Part shown: positions 10,197 to 21,200 of the stretch, in pieces | How positions within the stretch are numbered: the first letter of the stretch is position 1 | Layout of the letters: each line of letters begins with the position of its first letter | NCBI GenBank assembly: GCA_021464525.1 | Contig: JADRCO010000645.1 | Location: 1-28,971 of the forward strand | Reading direction: 5' to 3' | Length of the DNA stretch: 28,971 nt | DNA from: Rhizophagus sp. LPA8_4_AMF | Taxonomy: Eukaryota > Glomeromycota > Glomeromycetes > Glomerales > Glomeraceae | The notes under the pieces: generated by a model | What the model was told of the DNA's origin: nothing | The model's database searches: none | The model's input: only the letters and a program-made list of their open reading frames with translations | Program-made: the position numbers and the translations under genes

Positions 10197-11954
10197 CTAT
10201 TTTCTGGAATAACCTAATTCTTTCAAACTATCAGTTAAAGCTGAGATAACAGTATCCAAATGTTTGCGTTCTGGTTCAGTCACACTGATTCCCATATGTC
10301 TAAAAATTGAAAACAAAAAAAAATAAATAAATTTTTTAAAGTTGTTGAAAATGAAATTATGTTATAACGATACATACCCAATCCTAAAATATTTTGTAGC
10401 GATAGCTCTATGTAAACCACCAGCAATAACAACATTATGCGAAGCGACTTTTTGAAGTAAATCAGCGGGTTGAATACCCTCAGGATAATAAATAGCCGTC
10501 ATTCCATTAGCAGCAGCTTCTCTATATTTAGGAACCTAATTAGGTTAAAAGAAATTTTTAATACCATTATAATCATTATAATCGATGAAAACACGCGATA
10601 AAAAAAAAGTTTAAGTATATATTTACAAATTTTAATCCCAAAGAATCCAAAGCATCTTTAATTCTATTACTAGCTTTTTTATGTTGTTCAAATCTTGTTT
10701 CAAGTGAAATTGAAGTTATTTGTTTTAAACTTGTATTTAATGCATAAATTAATTGTACTGGTGGAGTAGCGAAATACATTCCCTTACGAGACTCATAAGC
10801 ATTCATAACTAATGTTAAAATATAAAAGAGTTAATTAAATTGAATAACGAAATGTAAAAATATGGAAAAAAGTAAATTTTAATACTTGGAAGCCAATGAG
10901 CCCAGGATGCATAATAACTTGGAATTGGTGCTTTACGATTTTTGAAGACTTCCTATTAAATAAAAATAATGTAAATTAAAAATTTAAATCATTTAAAAGA
11001 GAAAACAAAAACTATTAAACACAAACTTACAATAGCACGTTCACTTGCAACTAAAATTGACAAACCAGGAGGAACACCGAGAGCTTTTTGACTTGCGGTT
11101 AAAACGACATCAATACCCCATTCATCAAAACGAAGTTCTTCACAACCGACAGAACAAACTCCATCAACAACAATTAAAGTATTTGGTGATTGTTTTTTAA
11201 CTACTTCTGATATTCCTTTAACATCCGCTAATACTCCCGTTGAAGTATCAACATGAGTAATAGTAATAATTTTATACGATTTATCTGATAAAGCATCAGA
11301 TACTTCTTGAATAGTTGTACGTTCTCCAATATCTACTTTAACCTGAGTCACCTTTGCTCCATACACCTTAAGGCTTTTAAATTTTTTATCAAATTTGAAT
11401 AAGAAATATTTTAGTCAGGAAAAATTAAAGAGAAATTTTTTTTTTAATACACATACCACTCGGAGAAAGAATCACCAAAATATCCAGTATTTAATACTAA
11501 AGCATCTTCATCAGGTTCAATCAAATTTGATGATACCATATCCCACCCTAAAGTACCAGATCCAGATACAACGAATGGTTGACCTTTTTCTGTTAAGAAT
11601 ACTTTACGCAAAAGTTGAATACTTTCACCAAATACTGGAATAAAAGCTGGTGATACATGAGAAGTTGCTAGCGTTGACATCGACGTCAAAACATCTTCAT
11701 GAAATTCTACGGGGCCTGACATAATTAAATTCAAGAAAATGTTAATATAAAATTTTTTATATTATTAAAAAAGATAATAAACAAATTTTACCAGGTATCA
11801 TGCATAGTTTATGATCTTTTTGAGAGGACATTATAGAAAAAGGTCTAATCGTTTGAATAAAATATTTATTATTTTTATTTACATAAGAAAAATGACGAAA
11901 ATTTATCAATTTGGAAGAAACAATATGAAGTTGTCGTTGAAGTGCATTTATCAT
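10197..11954 (-). CDS. AGX1: Alanine--glyoxylate aminotransferase (class V PLP enzyme, 424 aa)
   Basis: Seven minus-strand exons: 11954-11792, 11715-11457, 11373-11031, 10952-10886, 10808-10627, 10535-10378 and 10299-10197. Introns are GT-AG, 76-91 bp, and phases join without a stop. The enzyme transfers the amino group of alanine to glyoxylate, giving pyruvate and glycine, with pyridoxal phosphate. Family blocks are clear: IPGPVEF near 53-59, VSGSGTLGWD, HVDTSTGVL at 181-189, DGVCSVG with cofactor Asp D211, ASQKALGVPPGL with Schiff-base lysine K237, ESRKGMYFATPPVQLIYAL, and a C-terminal GGLHRAIATKYFRIGHMG. Residues 1-42 are basic, lack acidic residues and look like a mitochondrial presequence. 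A second ATG (Met42) precedes the conserved part and could give an unleadered form. The C-terminus (SRK) is not a standard peroxisomal signal. Length without the leader is normal. Serine--pyruvate activity is possible, as in relatives. Confidence 0.93.
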
Positions 11955-11961
11955 TTAACAT

Positions 11962-11992
<31 letters not shown>

Positions 11993-13439
11993 ATTTATAA
12001 TTCTCGTAGGACGAGTTGGATTTATTTGTTCATGATTTTCTATCAATCCAGATGAGATATAAGGGCGTGACGATCAAAGTAGTTTTCAAGTGGTACAAAT
12101 GCATGAAAATTAAAGATTATTAGGTATGGTGTGGTGAAGCGTCTATTTAAAGGAAATGGAGAATAGGTGCTAGAGCGATAAATCGGCATATCTGGTGAAT
12201 TGAAACGGTTAGTTCGAAAATTAAAATTGATTGAGTAACTTGGTTTTATGTTAAAATAGTCAAATCGGAATTATTTCGTGTTGTTTATTATAACTAAATA
12301 AAAATAAAAATAAAATAAATGTTTTAATTCATTTTTATATACTAAATTATGACACTGAACAGGTTACAGGTGGCGGGTCAGTTGGCACAAAAAGACTTGT
12401 TTTAGGGGCTTCTTTTATCAAAATATTCTAGATTATAACTTTTTTTTTATTTTAATGTTTAAAAAAACATTAAAAACAATTATTTTTTAATACATTGAAT
12501 ACTTTATTTTTTTTTACACTATTTAAAAGTTCAAATTTTCATTTTTAAGAAGACTCGCACGATCTTGAACAAACACTAATTCTGGCCAGCACTATGATCA
12601 AAATTCTACTTTTATTCGTATGCTTTTCATGTAAATAAATATAAGATGTAGTTTATAGTAATGTTAATAATTTCCTAGTATGAAAGAAATTAGTTTATCA
12701 CTCTTATAATAAACTCCTCTCGTGAAATCCAACATAAATGATAAATAAAATCGATTAAATTCAAAATCAAAATCATCAATATCTGTTGCTATCCCACTAT
12801 TATACTATTATACAATATCTGATTGAAAGATTAAATGAGTTAAATATCGCAAAATCTAAAAATATTTATGTAATCAAATTTACTTGATTAAGCTCTTCAA
12901 CGAGATCCAAACCATTATCGTCCATGTCTGGAGTTATATTTACCGTATAACATTTATTATGGATGATAGCTTTCAGCTAACAAATCATGGAGGCTAAACA
13001 TATCTTAAAAATAATAAATTAGTAACAAACCTACTTGGAATAAGAACGACGTGAATAAGTTCGAAGTCGAAACCACACTACAGAAAGCAAAGAAGGCTTA
13101 GTCATAAGTTAATCAAAGCAATTTATAGCTGTTTCAAGTATAATTACCTCTATTACTGTATTAAATCAATTTCATCCCTTATAGAACGTGTATAAACTAA
13201 TGTAACTTATTGAGATGTCAATGATTAGTTGAATAGTGCTCGAAACAAGCAATCGATGATATTCAGATAACCTTACTTGGCTTTTATTCATAAACAATAT
13301 CAAACAAATAAATTTTGCAATTTAATATAAATTAGAAAAGGATAATTGATTTATACACAAACAGGATAGGACCCCAGCAATATATAAGTAGGTCATAGGA
13401 AATTAACAAAAATTTACTATTAGCTCTACGCATTTTTTC
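11955..13439. other. Upstream flank of the aminotransferase gene and gene-free DNA
   Basis: Adjacent to the start codon is a purine/pyrimidine-rich run (about 11960-11993). A short hairpin (TTTTAATGTTT at 12450-12460 with AAACATTAAAA at 12465-12475) is the only clear structure. A 14-codon ATG frame at about 12594 encodes a signal-peptide-like MIKILLLFVCFSC, but nothing usable follows it. No gene is supported. Confidence 0.45.
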
Positions 13440-13590
13440 AGGGCCGGAATTATGATAATAAGATTTTCATGATTATTTTACGCGTTTATTCTTATTACCT
13501 ATTTCGCGGACCTAGCAGAAGTTTATTAATCGCGTTATTAAAATCTTGCTACTTATCATTAATATATTAATGGCAAAGTAGTCCGGCCCT
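13440..13590. mobile_element. Candidate MITE with AGGGCCGGA terminal inverted repeats
   Basis: AGGGCCGGA (13440-13448) is matched by TCCGGCCCT (13582-13590). Weaker inverted similarity continues inward: an AAGATTTT...AT...ACGCG pattern appears from both ends. Total length is 151 bp with no coding capacity, as for a non-autonomous DNA transposon. The G+C-rich termini stand out from the surroundings. No clear target duplication was seen, so the call is tentative. Confidence 0.4.
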
Positions 13591-13794
13591 ACCACACCGG
13601 AGTACTATATCGAGCGATAATTGTACTAAAAAAATATAACATATTCGAATACCACAAATCCGTGATGTTAAGTTTCATGCGATTTACTGTATATACCGAC
13701 TTGATAGATTGACTGACGGTAAACAAGTTATATTTATCATTTTTCTGTATATTTTGAAAGAACATAACAATTATAGATGTATTAGTGTATTTGT

Positions 13795-14280
13795 TAGAAA
13801 GAATGGCACTATTATAAATTTGCGGATTTGCATAATCACATGTCAGCCGAACGTAGTAAATTAATTTTATTTTTGATGTTACGACAAGAACAGAACGGTG
13901 TACAAAATAAAGAATGCCAACCCTTAGAAAAGGGCAGACTACATCAATATATAAGTCACTATCTAACCTTGAAACAACAAGGAGTCGTTCCGCCAGAGCG
14001 TAACCAGTCTTGTACTAAATCTATAATGAGACCTATCAAAACAAAAAATAAACCTATCTAAATCATAAAAAGAAGAAAAAAACTATAATAACTAAATAAA
14101 TGTTCATAATCTATATAAAAAGTATTAACATGCGAAAAATTAGAAATATAAGTCGGCCATCTACCAGCGCGTAAATAATTATACGAAACATAAATCATCC
14201 ATCTCGGAGTAAAAGGTAATGAATTATTCGATGACGAAATACTTGTGGGTAAAACATAGTAAATTAATTAGATTCCATTC
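13795..14280. other. Possible decayed coding sequence, strand uncertain
   Basis: Plus strand: an open frame of about 87 codons runs from after a TAG at 13795 to a stop after 14058, with its first ATG at 13840; the product is basic and unrecognised. Minus strand: about 14270-14062 has an open stretch with a non-random composition (PRWMIYVSYNYLRAGRWPTY, then a hydrophobic run). A second open stretch, after a stop, continues through a segment with a VQDWLRSGG motif. Neither matches a family I know and neither has convincing splice sites. This may be an old gene or transposon fragment. Confidence 0.2.
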
Positions 14281-14394
14281 CTATAATAAATTTATTATAG
14301 TCGATGACATGTGATTACGCAAAATATTTTCTTATTCTGTTAACAACTTTAATAATAGTTTCCAAACTATTAAATATATATTCTGTTATTACAT

Positions 14395-14453
14395 ATTATT
14401 GGATAGGGGCGGTTCAATATCGATCGAAGACCGATTTAGCCCCATCCAATAAT
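14395..14453. repeat. Near-perfect inverted repeat (59 bp)
   Basis: ATTATTGGATAGGGGC at 14395-14410 pairs with GCCCCATCCAATAAT at 14439-14453, with one unpaired base. The 28-base interior includes ATCGATCGA. Weaker inverted similarity (runs like TTATACAATAATAT) extends on both sides to about 14380 and 14470. It may be a minimal MITE or a solo footprint of one. Plain A+T-rich DNA lies around it. Confidence 0.5.
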
Positions 14454-14788
14454 TATATTATTGTATAACCATTAGGTTAATACGGTATATCAATATCAAT
14501 ATAATGTCGATCAGCATAAAAAATACAGGTCAATTATACAGAATATTGTCTCTTAAATTCCCGCATAATCCTAATTGATTATACAATATATATAATATAC
14601 CATTGTATTTAAATGCTTAACTACTATACTTTATTATATTCTTTAATAATTTATCTACATCATATGTATGATTATACTTTATCATATTGCTTTTGTGAAA
14701 GTTTCTCAATATCTGTAATATTATTAATTTAAAACTAATGATCTTAAAATAATTTAGTTCGTTTTCGACAACTTTCAAATAATCTTTC

Positions 14789-14850
14789 AAATAATCTTGA
14801 TCGGCGAATTTGTAGACCAAATCAAACCATGACCTAAATCGTCTCATGGT
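14789..14850 (-). repeat. Dispersed repeat arm, copy 1 (GGTTTGATTTGGTCTACAA family)
   Basis: On the minus strand this reads ATGAGACGATTT, then ATGGTTTGATTTGGTCTAC, then a GCCGAT block and ATTATTT. The 19-base core at 14810-14828 is identical to 22289-22307 on the opposite strand. The longer pattern matches 22143-22209 on the same strand. In one frame both same-strand copies read as RRF.(S/T)W..LV, so the repeat may derive from coding DNA of an unidentified element. A 76-codon minus-strand frame starts in it but has no recognisable product. Confidence 0.5.
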
Positions 14851-15498
14851 TTATTTGATTCAGTTGGACAAATTTTTTTCCATACCGAAAATAATTTCCA
14901 CTTATTATATATTTTGTTCTATAGTCTTCCAGTATTCCATATCAATTCTCACATATTTATCTTAAATTATTGCATTTATAATTTTCTAGTAATAAAATAT
15001 TATCATAAGTTCTACTTTAAGCTTTAATACTATATTTCTTTTGCCCATACTAAAGCACCTATATTTTTTTCGAAAATTCTATATAATATGATATTTATGC
15101 CATTTATATAGATATATTTTTTAAAATTTTAATATTATCTTCTTTAACCAATCGTTCTATTAATTTGAACCTTATATTATGCTTTTATTTTTTTTAGTAT
15201 TAAATGTTTTCCTATCCAAGACATTGTTACTTCTCATACCGTAAACGGAGACGCCCTTATAGAGAAAGAATATTAAATGAAACTCACTCTTTCGGTTTCA
15301 AGCAGTTTGTGAATGCCCGTCACGAGTATAACGAATCTTTTAAAGAAGGGGATTTAGTATTGTTCGGAGGAAAATTTTCCAATTTATTAATGCTATATAT
15401 AAAATGTTGTTCTGGATGTAAATAATATCTTGTCCAAGTCCTGGACTGTCCCATCTCGTCCCATGTTCCAGTTCCAGTCATAATACTGCTTATATGTC
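14851..15498. other. A+T-rich spacer with a possible exon remnant
   Basis: Mostly featureless. At 15204-15425 (+) an ATG-initiated frame, preceded by a TTTTTTTTAG acceptor-like run, contains the non-random segment SFGFKQFVNARHEYNE followed by FKEGDLVLFGGKF. It could be a remnant exon, but no partner exon was found. About 15430-15475 is a G+C-richer patch with repeated GTCC/CCCAT words that resembles the GGGACGAG words of the repeat at 22280. Confidence 0.3.
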
Positions 15499-16057
15499 TT
15501 GCCACCTACAGTATTTATTTATTTATTTTATGTAAAAGGAGGAGGAGTACAAAAGAAACTATGACAGATTAAAAAAAAAGATAAAGTTTCTACAAAAGAC
15601 GCCTTCACCCAGCCAAACCGGGTCCTCACTTGATCTAATCCGGACCTGACAAGCACCCCATCCGATGAACGTCAGTTAATTAAGAACAAAAAAGAAAAAA
15701 AAAGGAAACCTAAGTAAACTACAAAAAAGAAAAAATTAACCAATGAAACATCAGGAGGAGAAAAATTGAACAACGGTCAAAAAGGACCAAGTGGTAGGTA
15801 ATTATACATAAAATGGCACGAAACGTGCGGGAAGACCTATTCTATGAGTAGTAGAAAAACTATATAAATGAATATAAAACGGACCACTGTGTAAAAAATT
15901 TGAAGATGTAAATAAAATGAATAAATAATCTATAGATGTTTAAAAATTTCGAAAATCATTAAACGGGTTAATATAAACCCAATCATGTTTTGAACGTTGA
16001 GGTGTTGGTACCATAGAAATGTTGTTCGAACGGGAGGCCCGTTGCCACCTACAGTAT
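15499..16057 (-). mobile_element. Non-LTR retroelement insertion (SINE or 5'-truncated LINE) with 16-bp target duplication
   Basis: The word TTGCCACCTACAGTAT occurs exactly at 15499-15514 and 16042-16057 and brackets a 527-bp insert. Just inside the left copy lies TTATTTATTTATTTTATG, which on the minus strand is an A-rich TAAATAAATAA tail. A long perfect target duplication with an A-rich 3' tail is the hallmark of target-primed reverse transcription, so the insert lies in minus orientation with its 5' end at 16041. The body has a G+C-richer block (about 15600-15665) typical of a conserved 3' region shared with a partner LINE. No reverse-transcriptase frame is present. Near the 5' end GTTCGAAC resembles a pol III B box but lies too close to the end to be convincing. 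The intact duplication suggests a fairly recent insertion. Confidence 0.75.
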
Positions 16058-16593
16058 CATGTGGCATGTATAGTAAGTATATCAGCCTCATTCAGTCACA
16101 TGATTTCATTAAATGAATATACGTAGGTACTGGTAAATGTATTTGCGATATATGACCTTGAATTATATGAAGAGATGTGTATATGCTGTAAAACTGTCAG
16201 ATACCATGCACAACTACATAATGGCCTCATAATCTGATAGGTCAGCCAATATCTGACGCGGAATGACATATCAATATAATAACTGGTAATAAAATAGTAT
16301 GGCATTGTGTTTCTTTAGATTTATTATGAAAACTTCTTTAGAATTCTTTCAGGGTAACTTGTAAAATTTTTAAATGTATTTTAAAATTTTAAAATTTAAT
16401 AGGTACACCAATGTTAAGAATGCTAATACAACATTAAAGGATATGCAGAAGGGAAGAATGGGGTAAAGAGAAATAAATCGTCAAACAGTTGTATTTATAT
16501 GTAAAATTCTTTGTTGCTTTGTTACAGAAAGCTGTGTCATAAGAAAGAAAAACTTGGCAAAGCCACGGCAAAGTCACATTAAAAGCCATATTT
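16058..16593. other. Gene-free spacer
   Basis: Two minus-strand frames of about 70 codons (near 16096-16305 and 16434-16649) have no motif and no splice partners, and the second runs into the MITE-like repeat. I see no gene or RNA here. Confidence 0.45.
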
Positions 16594-16774
16594 CCTATAA
16601 AAAAGTCGATCCGTATTTTATATTCCATCTTTTTCCGTAAAAGGCTCATATTTCCGGAATTAATAACCTTATATCACGGAATTTATCAAATAATTTACAT
16701 TTTCCGTGAACAGATCCGTTAATGGCTCATTTTTACGGAGTTTTTACAGAAATAACGGATAAAATTTTTATAGG
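16594..16774. mobile_element. MITE-like inverted-repeat element (CCTATAAAAA termini)
   Basis: CCTATAAAAAAG...ATCCGTATTT at 16594-16619 is mirrored by AAATAACGGATAAAATTTTT with ATAGG ending at 16774. Further in, TCCGTAAAA on the left (16634-16642) mirrors TTTTTACGGAG on the right. Internal words (GGCTCAT, CCGTAA/CCGTTA) are also repeated directly. The 181-bp unit is non-coding. The arms are imperfect over about 55 bases, as in an old MITE. No target duplication could be fixed. Confidence 0.5.
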
Positions 16775-16877
16775 GCACCAGCATCAGAGATGGTAAAACT
16801 TTTTCACATCCTTCTCATGTTTCAATTAAATTTTTTTTTGAATTTTGTGATAAACACAGCCCACATTCCATCTTTGC

Positions 16878-17262
16878 TAGGGATGATTAGGTCGGACCTG
16901 GTCCGGTCCTGCCGTCCTGGCTAGGACCTGGTCCTGGGCTAAATTATTTATAAATTTTTGCCGTATAAAAATTTTTTTTTTTTTGCATCCAAAAAAGATT
17001 TTTTTTTTCATTAATTCTTTTATTATCAAACAATTTAAATTTTATTATTAGTGTTACTGCGATTCAAAAGTACTGTATCTTTACAAAAATTTTAAATAAT
17101 GCTGTAAATTAGTAAATACAAAACCTTGATTGTAACATAAACCTAAATAAATGACTAAGTCACATTTTTTTCTCCAACTTATAATGACGCCCTCGCAGTT
17201 ACTGGTTGCAGTCGATTTCGAGTTTTCGTAATCGTATTTCCGGCAACAGAAAATGCTAATTT
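16878..17262 (-). mobile_element. 3' end of a hAT-family DNA transposon with transposase C-terminal remnant
   Basis: On the minus strand 17262-17179 encodes KLAFSVAGNTITKTRNRL followed by QPVTARASL and a stop. This is the hallmark C-terminal dimerisation segment of hAT transposases (pattern ..FS.AG.TITKTRNRL.P.TARA.L). It is preceded by a TTTCAAAATTAG acceptor-like sequence, so it may be a last exon. Towards the left, the element ends with TAGGGATGATTAGGTCGGAC at 16878-16897 and iterated GGTCC/GGACC words, typical of a hAT terminus and subterminal repeats. The usual LCLKSW-like tail is replaced by an early stop. No upstream transposase domain (zinc finger, catalytic DDE) or opposite terminus was found, so this is a non-functional fragment. 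Confidence 0.75.
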
Positions 17263-17280
17263 TGAAATAAGAAAAAAAAA

Positions 17281-18285
17281 TAAACCCAAAAATTAATGTA
17301 TTAATTATTATATTAAAGATGTTGAGTTATTTGCCAACTATTATGTAATAAACTTTGCAACACTTGTGGTTTTTTGCTTTCTCTAAACCAAGGAAATTAG
17401 AACTAATTTATAGAAGAACTTATATTAACTTTATAAAATATTACTATAACTTATTGAACGAGGTAAATTTATCCTAAGTTGAAATGCTTGTACCAAAATT
17501 ACATAAGATAAAAGCAATTTAGGATATGGATCGTGCGATATTATATTTTACTACAATAAATGTATGATTTTTTGCTATTCTGTTTTCTTTAAATTTTACA
17601 CATACTGTATAAATTGAATTTCGCGATTATTTGTTTACAAATCATTCAAAAATGTGAAATAAAGTGAAAATGTCGCGTGTACAATATAAACTGTTTTGTT
17701 AGCTTATTCCTTTTTCTTGAGTTTTTATTGCATGTGGCTAATTTTCGTAATTTTAATGTTTGTGTATTTTATTGCCAATTACGTGCAAACATTAAATTTC
17801 ACTCCGATTTTATTATAACCTGCCGTTCTTAGAGCGGATTGGCAATTAATATACAATGTCATTTAATCGATATTTAAATTCGGCTTTTTTATTTAAGTCA
17901 TTTATTATCATTTTCTTTTGGATAATGGTTATAAAAACTTTTAATTTTATTATAAACATAAAATTTTTTGTCTAGTTAGCTTAATCAAGATCAATATATC
18001 AAAAGCATTTGACGAAAGTTTTATAGTAAGCGCAGTACCGAAAGATTCCGATTTTTAAACGCATTAAATGTTGATTGTGGCACCAAACATAAGTAGATTG
18101 ATCTGATTGGTGACCTCATTTGTGATTTCGAAGTACAACTGTGGTACCCAACTCTGGAATTTCTAATTAAAATGAAGTCCGTAGTCATTTATTTATTTTT
18201 ATTTTTAATTTTTTTTTTATTTTATTATTTTTTATCCGAATAATAATAATTTTTATTACTATACTAAACTACGTTATAAAATAAT
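17281..18285. other. Spacer and upstream flank of kinase-Sel1 paralogue 2
   Basis: A+T-rich DNA with no recognised coding sequence. It may include decayed inner parts of the hAT element, but no motif survives. The last 100 bases before the ATG at 18286 are T-rich then A+T-rich, with TTATAAAATAAT immediately upstream of the start. Confidence 0.4.
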
Positions 18286-21200
18286 ATGGAAACGCAAGAA
18301 GGAGAAAATACGAACGAATGGGTCGATTGGATTGAAGAATCTATTACCAAAGGATTTTATAGATTTTATGAATACAAATATTTTAGTAATATTCAAGAAA
18401 TCGGATCCGGAGGTTTCGGAAAAGTTTTTCGTGCGAAATGGAAAAATTCTGATCAATATTTAACGTTAAAATCCTTCTTTAATTTTGATAATATAACCGC
18501 AAAAGAGATCGTTCATGAGGTAATTATGAAAATATATTTTATTATAATTATAGAATTTTTTTTTTAAAAAAAATATCTATTTAAATTTTATAGCTTAGAC
18601 TTCAAAGAGATATACAATTTCATAGTAATATCATTAATTTTTATGGAATAACAAAATTTGAACCAGGTATGATAAAAATATTCAATAATAATGCTTAAAA
18701 GATATTATTCAACTTGGTGATAAAAAAAAAAAATATAAATAGTTTAAATAATTATTTCTTTATTCGTTAGAAAATCATAATGATCAACTAAAAAAATATT
18801 TGTTGGTTATGGAGTACGCTGATAGCGGTACTCTTCACGATTATTTGAAAATTAATTTCAGTAATCTTACCTGGGATGATAAATATAATCTGGCTTATCA
18901 GTTAACTTCTGCCGTGTCATGTTTACATAATGAAGGAATCGTACATCGTGATTTGGTAATTTATTTTTTTACTCGTTCGTAATAATTTATATTATAATTA
19001 ACATCATTATTAATAAATGAAATTTCTTTCTTATTTTTAATAGCACTCTAGTAATATACTGGTTCATCAAGGTACTATCAAGTTAGCTGATTTCGGGTTA
19101 TCGAAGAGAATAGAATCATCATCTAACAGACGAACAAAATTTTTTGGAATAATACCTTATGTTGATCCAAAAAGATTTACTAATCGAAGAAGAAAAGATG
19201 CTAAAGATGCCCCAATACAATTTGATGAAAAGAGTGATGTTTATAGTATTGGTGTATTATTATGGGAAATATCAAGTGGTGAGCTTCCATTTTATACCGA
19301 AGGTGAAGAATACGATGTCGATTTAGCTATAGAAATTAAAGATGGACTTAGAGAAGAAACTGTTCCTGGTACGCCTGAAGATTATGTAACACTTTATACC
19401 GGTAAGTAAAATATTAAATTAACCAGTAGCTAAATTATAAATATTATAATATTAACCTTTTACTTAAATTTAGAGTGTTGGGATGGGGAACCAAAAAATC
19501 GACCAACTATATATCAAGTAATAGAAAGATTAAAAGTAATTATGGGAAGAACGGATATGACATCAGTGAATCATCCAATTATAAATCCTTTATCATCAAA
19601 TAATCAAGAAATTAATTCACTTAACGTTAATAGTATCGCTTCAAGTATTGATAATTCATTTCAAGAATCATCATCATCATCGTTATCAAATGAACAAATC
19701 ATTGTTAACGAAATAGTATCATTTATTTTTAAAATAATAAGCGAAGGAAAAGGATTAAGTAATAAATATATTGATGATTATTTTAATGAACATGAAATAG
19801 AGTCACAAGAAATTTATGATTGGTTATTAGATAATCAAAATAATTCAGATTCAATTTTTTTGTTGGGTTATTTTTATTATCTCGGAGTTGAGGCAAGTAA
19901 AGATAATAAGAAAGCATTTGATCTATTTATAGATGCTTCGAAACAAGATCATTTATTAGGACAATTTTTTGTTGGGTTAAATTATCAATTTGGTTTTGGA
20001 ACTGTAAAGAATGAAAAATTAGCATTTGAACATTATGAAAAAGTAGCCAAAAAGAATTTTGCGGCTGGGATATTTAAAATTGGTTGGTTTTACGAGAATG
20101 GTATTGAGATTAACAAAGATTTAAGAATTGCTGCTCATTATTATAAAAAAGCTGCAGAATTAGGACATAGGGGTGCTCAATATAATCTTGCTTTAATGTA
20201 TAAAAGAGGTGATGGAGTTGATAAAGATTATAAGAAATCTTTCGAACTTTTTGAGCAATCAGCTAAAAGAGAACATTTGAGTGGTATAATGATGTTAGCG
20301 TATAGTTATCAATATGGATTTGGAATTAATGTTAACGAGGAGAAAGCATTTGACTTGTATCAGAAAGCAGCAAGTTTAGGACACAATGTTGCTCAATATA
20401 ATCTTGGTTGTATGTATAAAAATGGAGAAGGTGTTGAGATAAATTGTAATAAAGCTTTCGAATTATTTGAAAAATCGGCTAAAGGAGAGCATCCAGGCGG
20501 AATAATGATGTTAGGATACTGTTATGATAATGGAATCGGAACTGTTATTGATAAGCCAAAAGCATTTGAATTATATCAAAAAGCTGCAAGTTTAGGACAT
20601 ATTGTGGCTCAATATAATCTTGCTCTCATGTATAAAGATGGTGAAGGAACTAATAAAGATTATAAAAAAGCTTTTGAATTATTTGAACAAACAGCTAAAA
20701 ATGAATATTCGGATGGAATAATGATGTTGGGATATTGTTATCAATATGGAATTGGAATTGATATCAATAAACAAAAGGCATTTGAATTTTATCAGAAAGC
20801 GGTAAAATTAAAACATAGTGTAGCTCAATATAATATTGGGTACATGTATAAAAATGGAGATGGTATCGATAAAAATTATAACAAAGCTTTTGAATTCTTT
20901 AGACAATCAGCTGAAGGAGAATATTCGGACGGGATAATGATGTTAGGATATTGTTATAATAACGGAATTGGAACAGATATGAATGAACAAAAAGCATTGG
21001 AATTATACCAAAAAGCAGCCAATTTAGATCATAGTGTAGCTCAATATAATCTTGCTATTATGTATAAAAATGGAGAAGGTACTGATAAAGATTTTAATAA
21101 AGCTTTTGAATTATTTAGAAGATCAGCTAAAGGAGGACATCCAGATGGAATAATGATGTTAGGATATTGTTATCAATATGGAATTGGAATTGGCATTAAT

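Noticed and set aside
11395-12035. Plus-strand frames opposite the first exons of the aminotransferase
   Set aside because: Antisense of clearly conserved aminotransferase exons; no motif.
12594-12635. Short ATG frame encoding a signal-peptide-like MIKILLLFVCFSC followed by a GTAAAT donor-like word
   Set aside because: The nearest acceptor leads to a stop almost at once and no coding exon follows, so a secreted small-protein gene is not supported.
15425-15475. G+C-richer patch with repeated GTCC and CCCAT words as a transposon end
   Set aside because: Similar words occur at 16890-16935 and 22280, but no boundary, inverted partner or extended alignment was found.
16024-16034. GTTCGAAC as a pol III B box or tRNA arm
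   Set aside because: No cloverleaf can be drawn and the distance to the element's 5' end is wrong for a tRNA-derived head.
16096-16649. Two minus-strand frames of about 70 codons
   Set aside because: No motif or splice partners, and one overlaps the MITE-like repeat.
18274-18456. Minus-strand frames over the first exons of the kinase genes (also at 5868-6050 and 25392-25586)
   Set aside because: Shadows opposite a conserved kinase exon; similar to one another only because the kinase DNA is similar.
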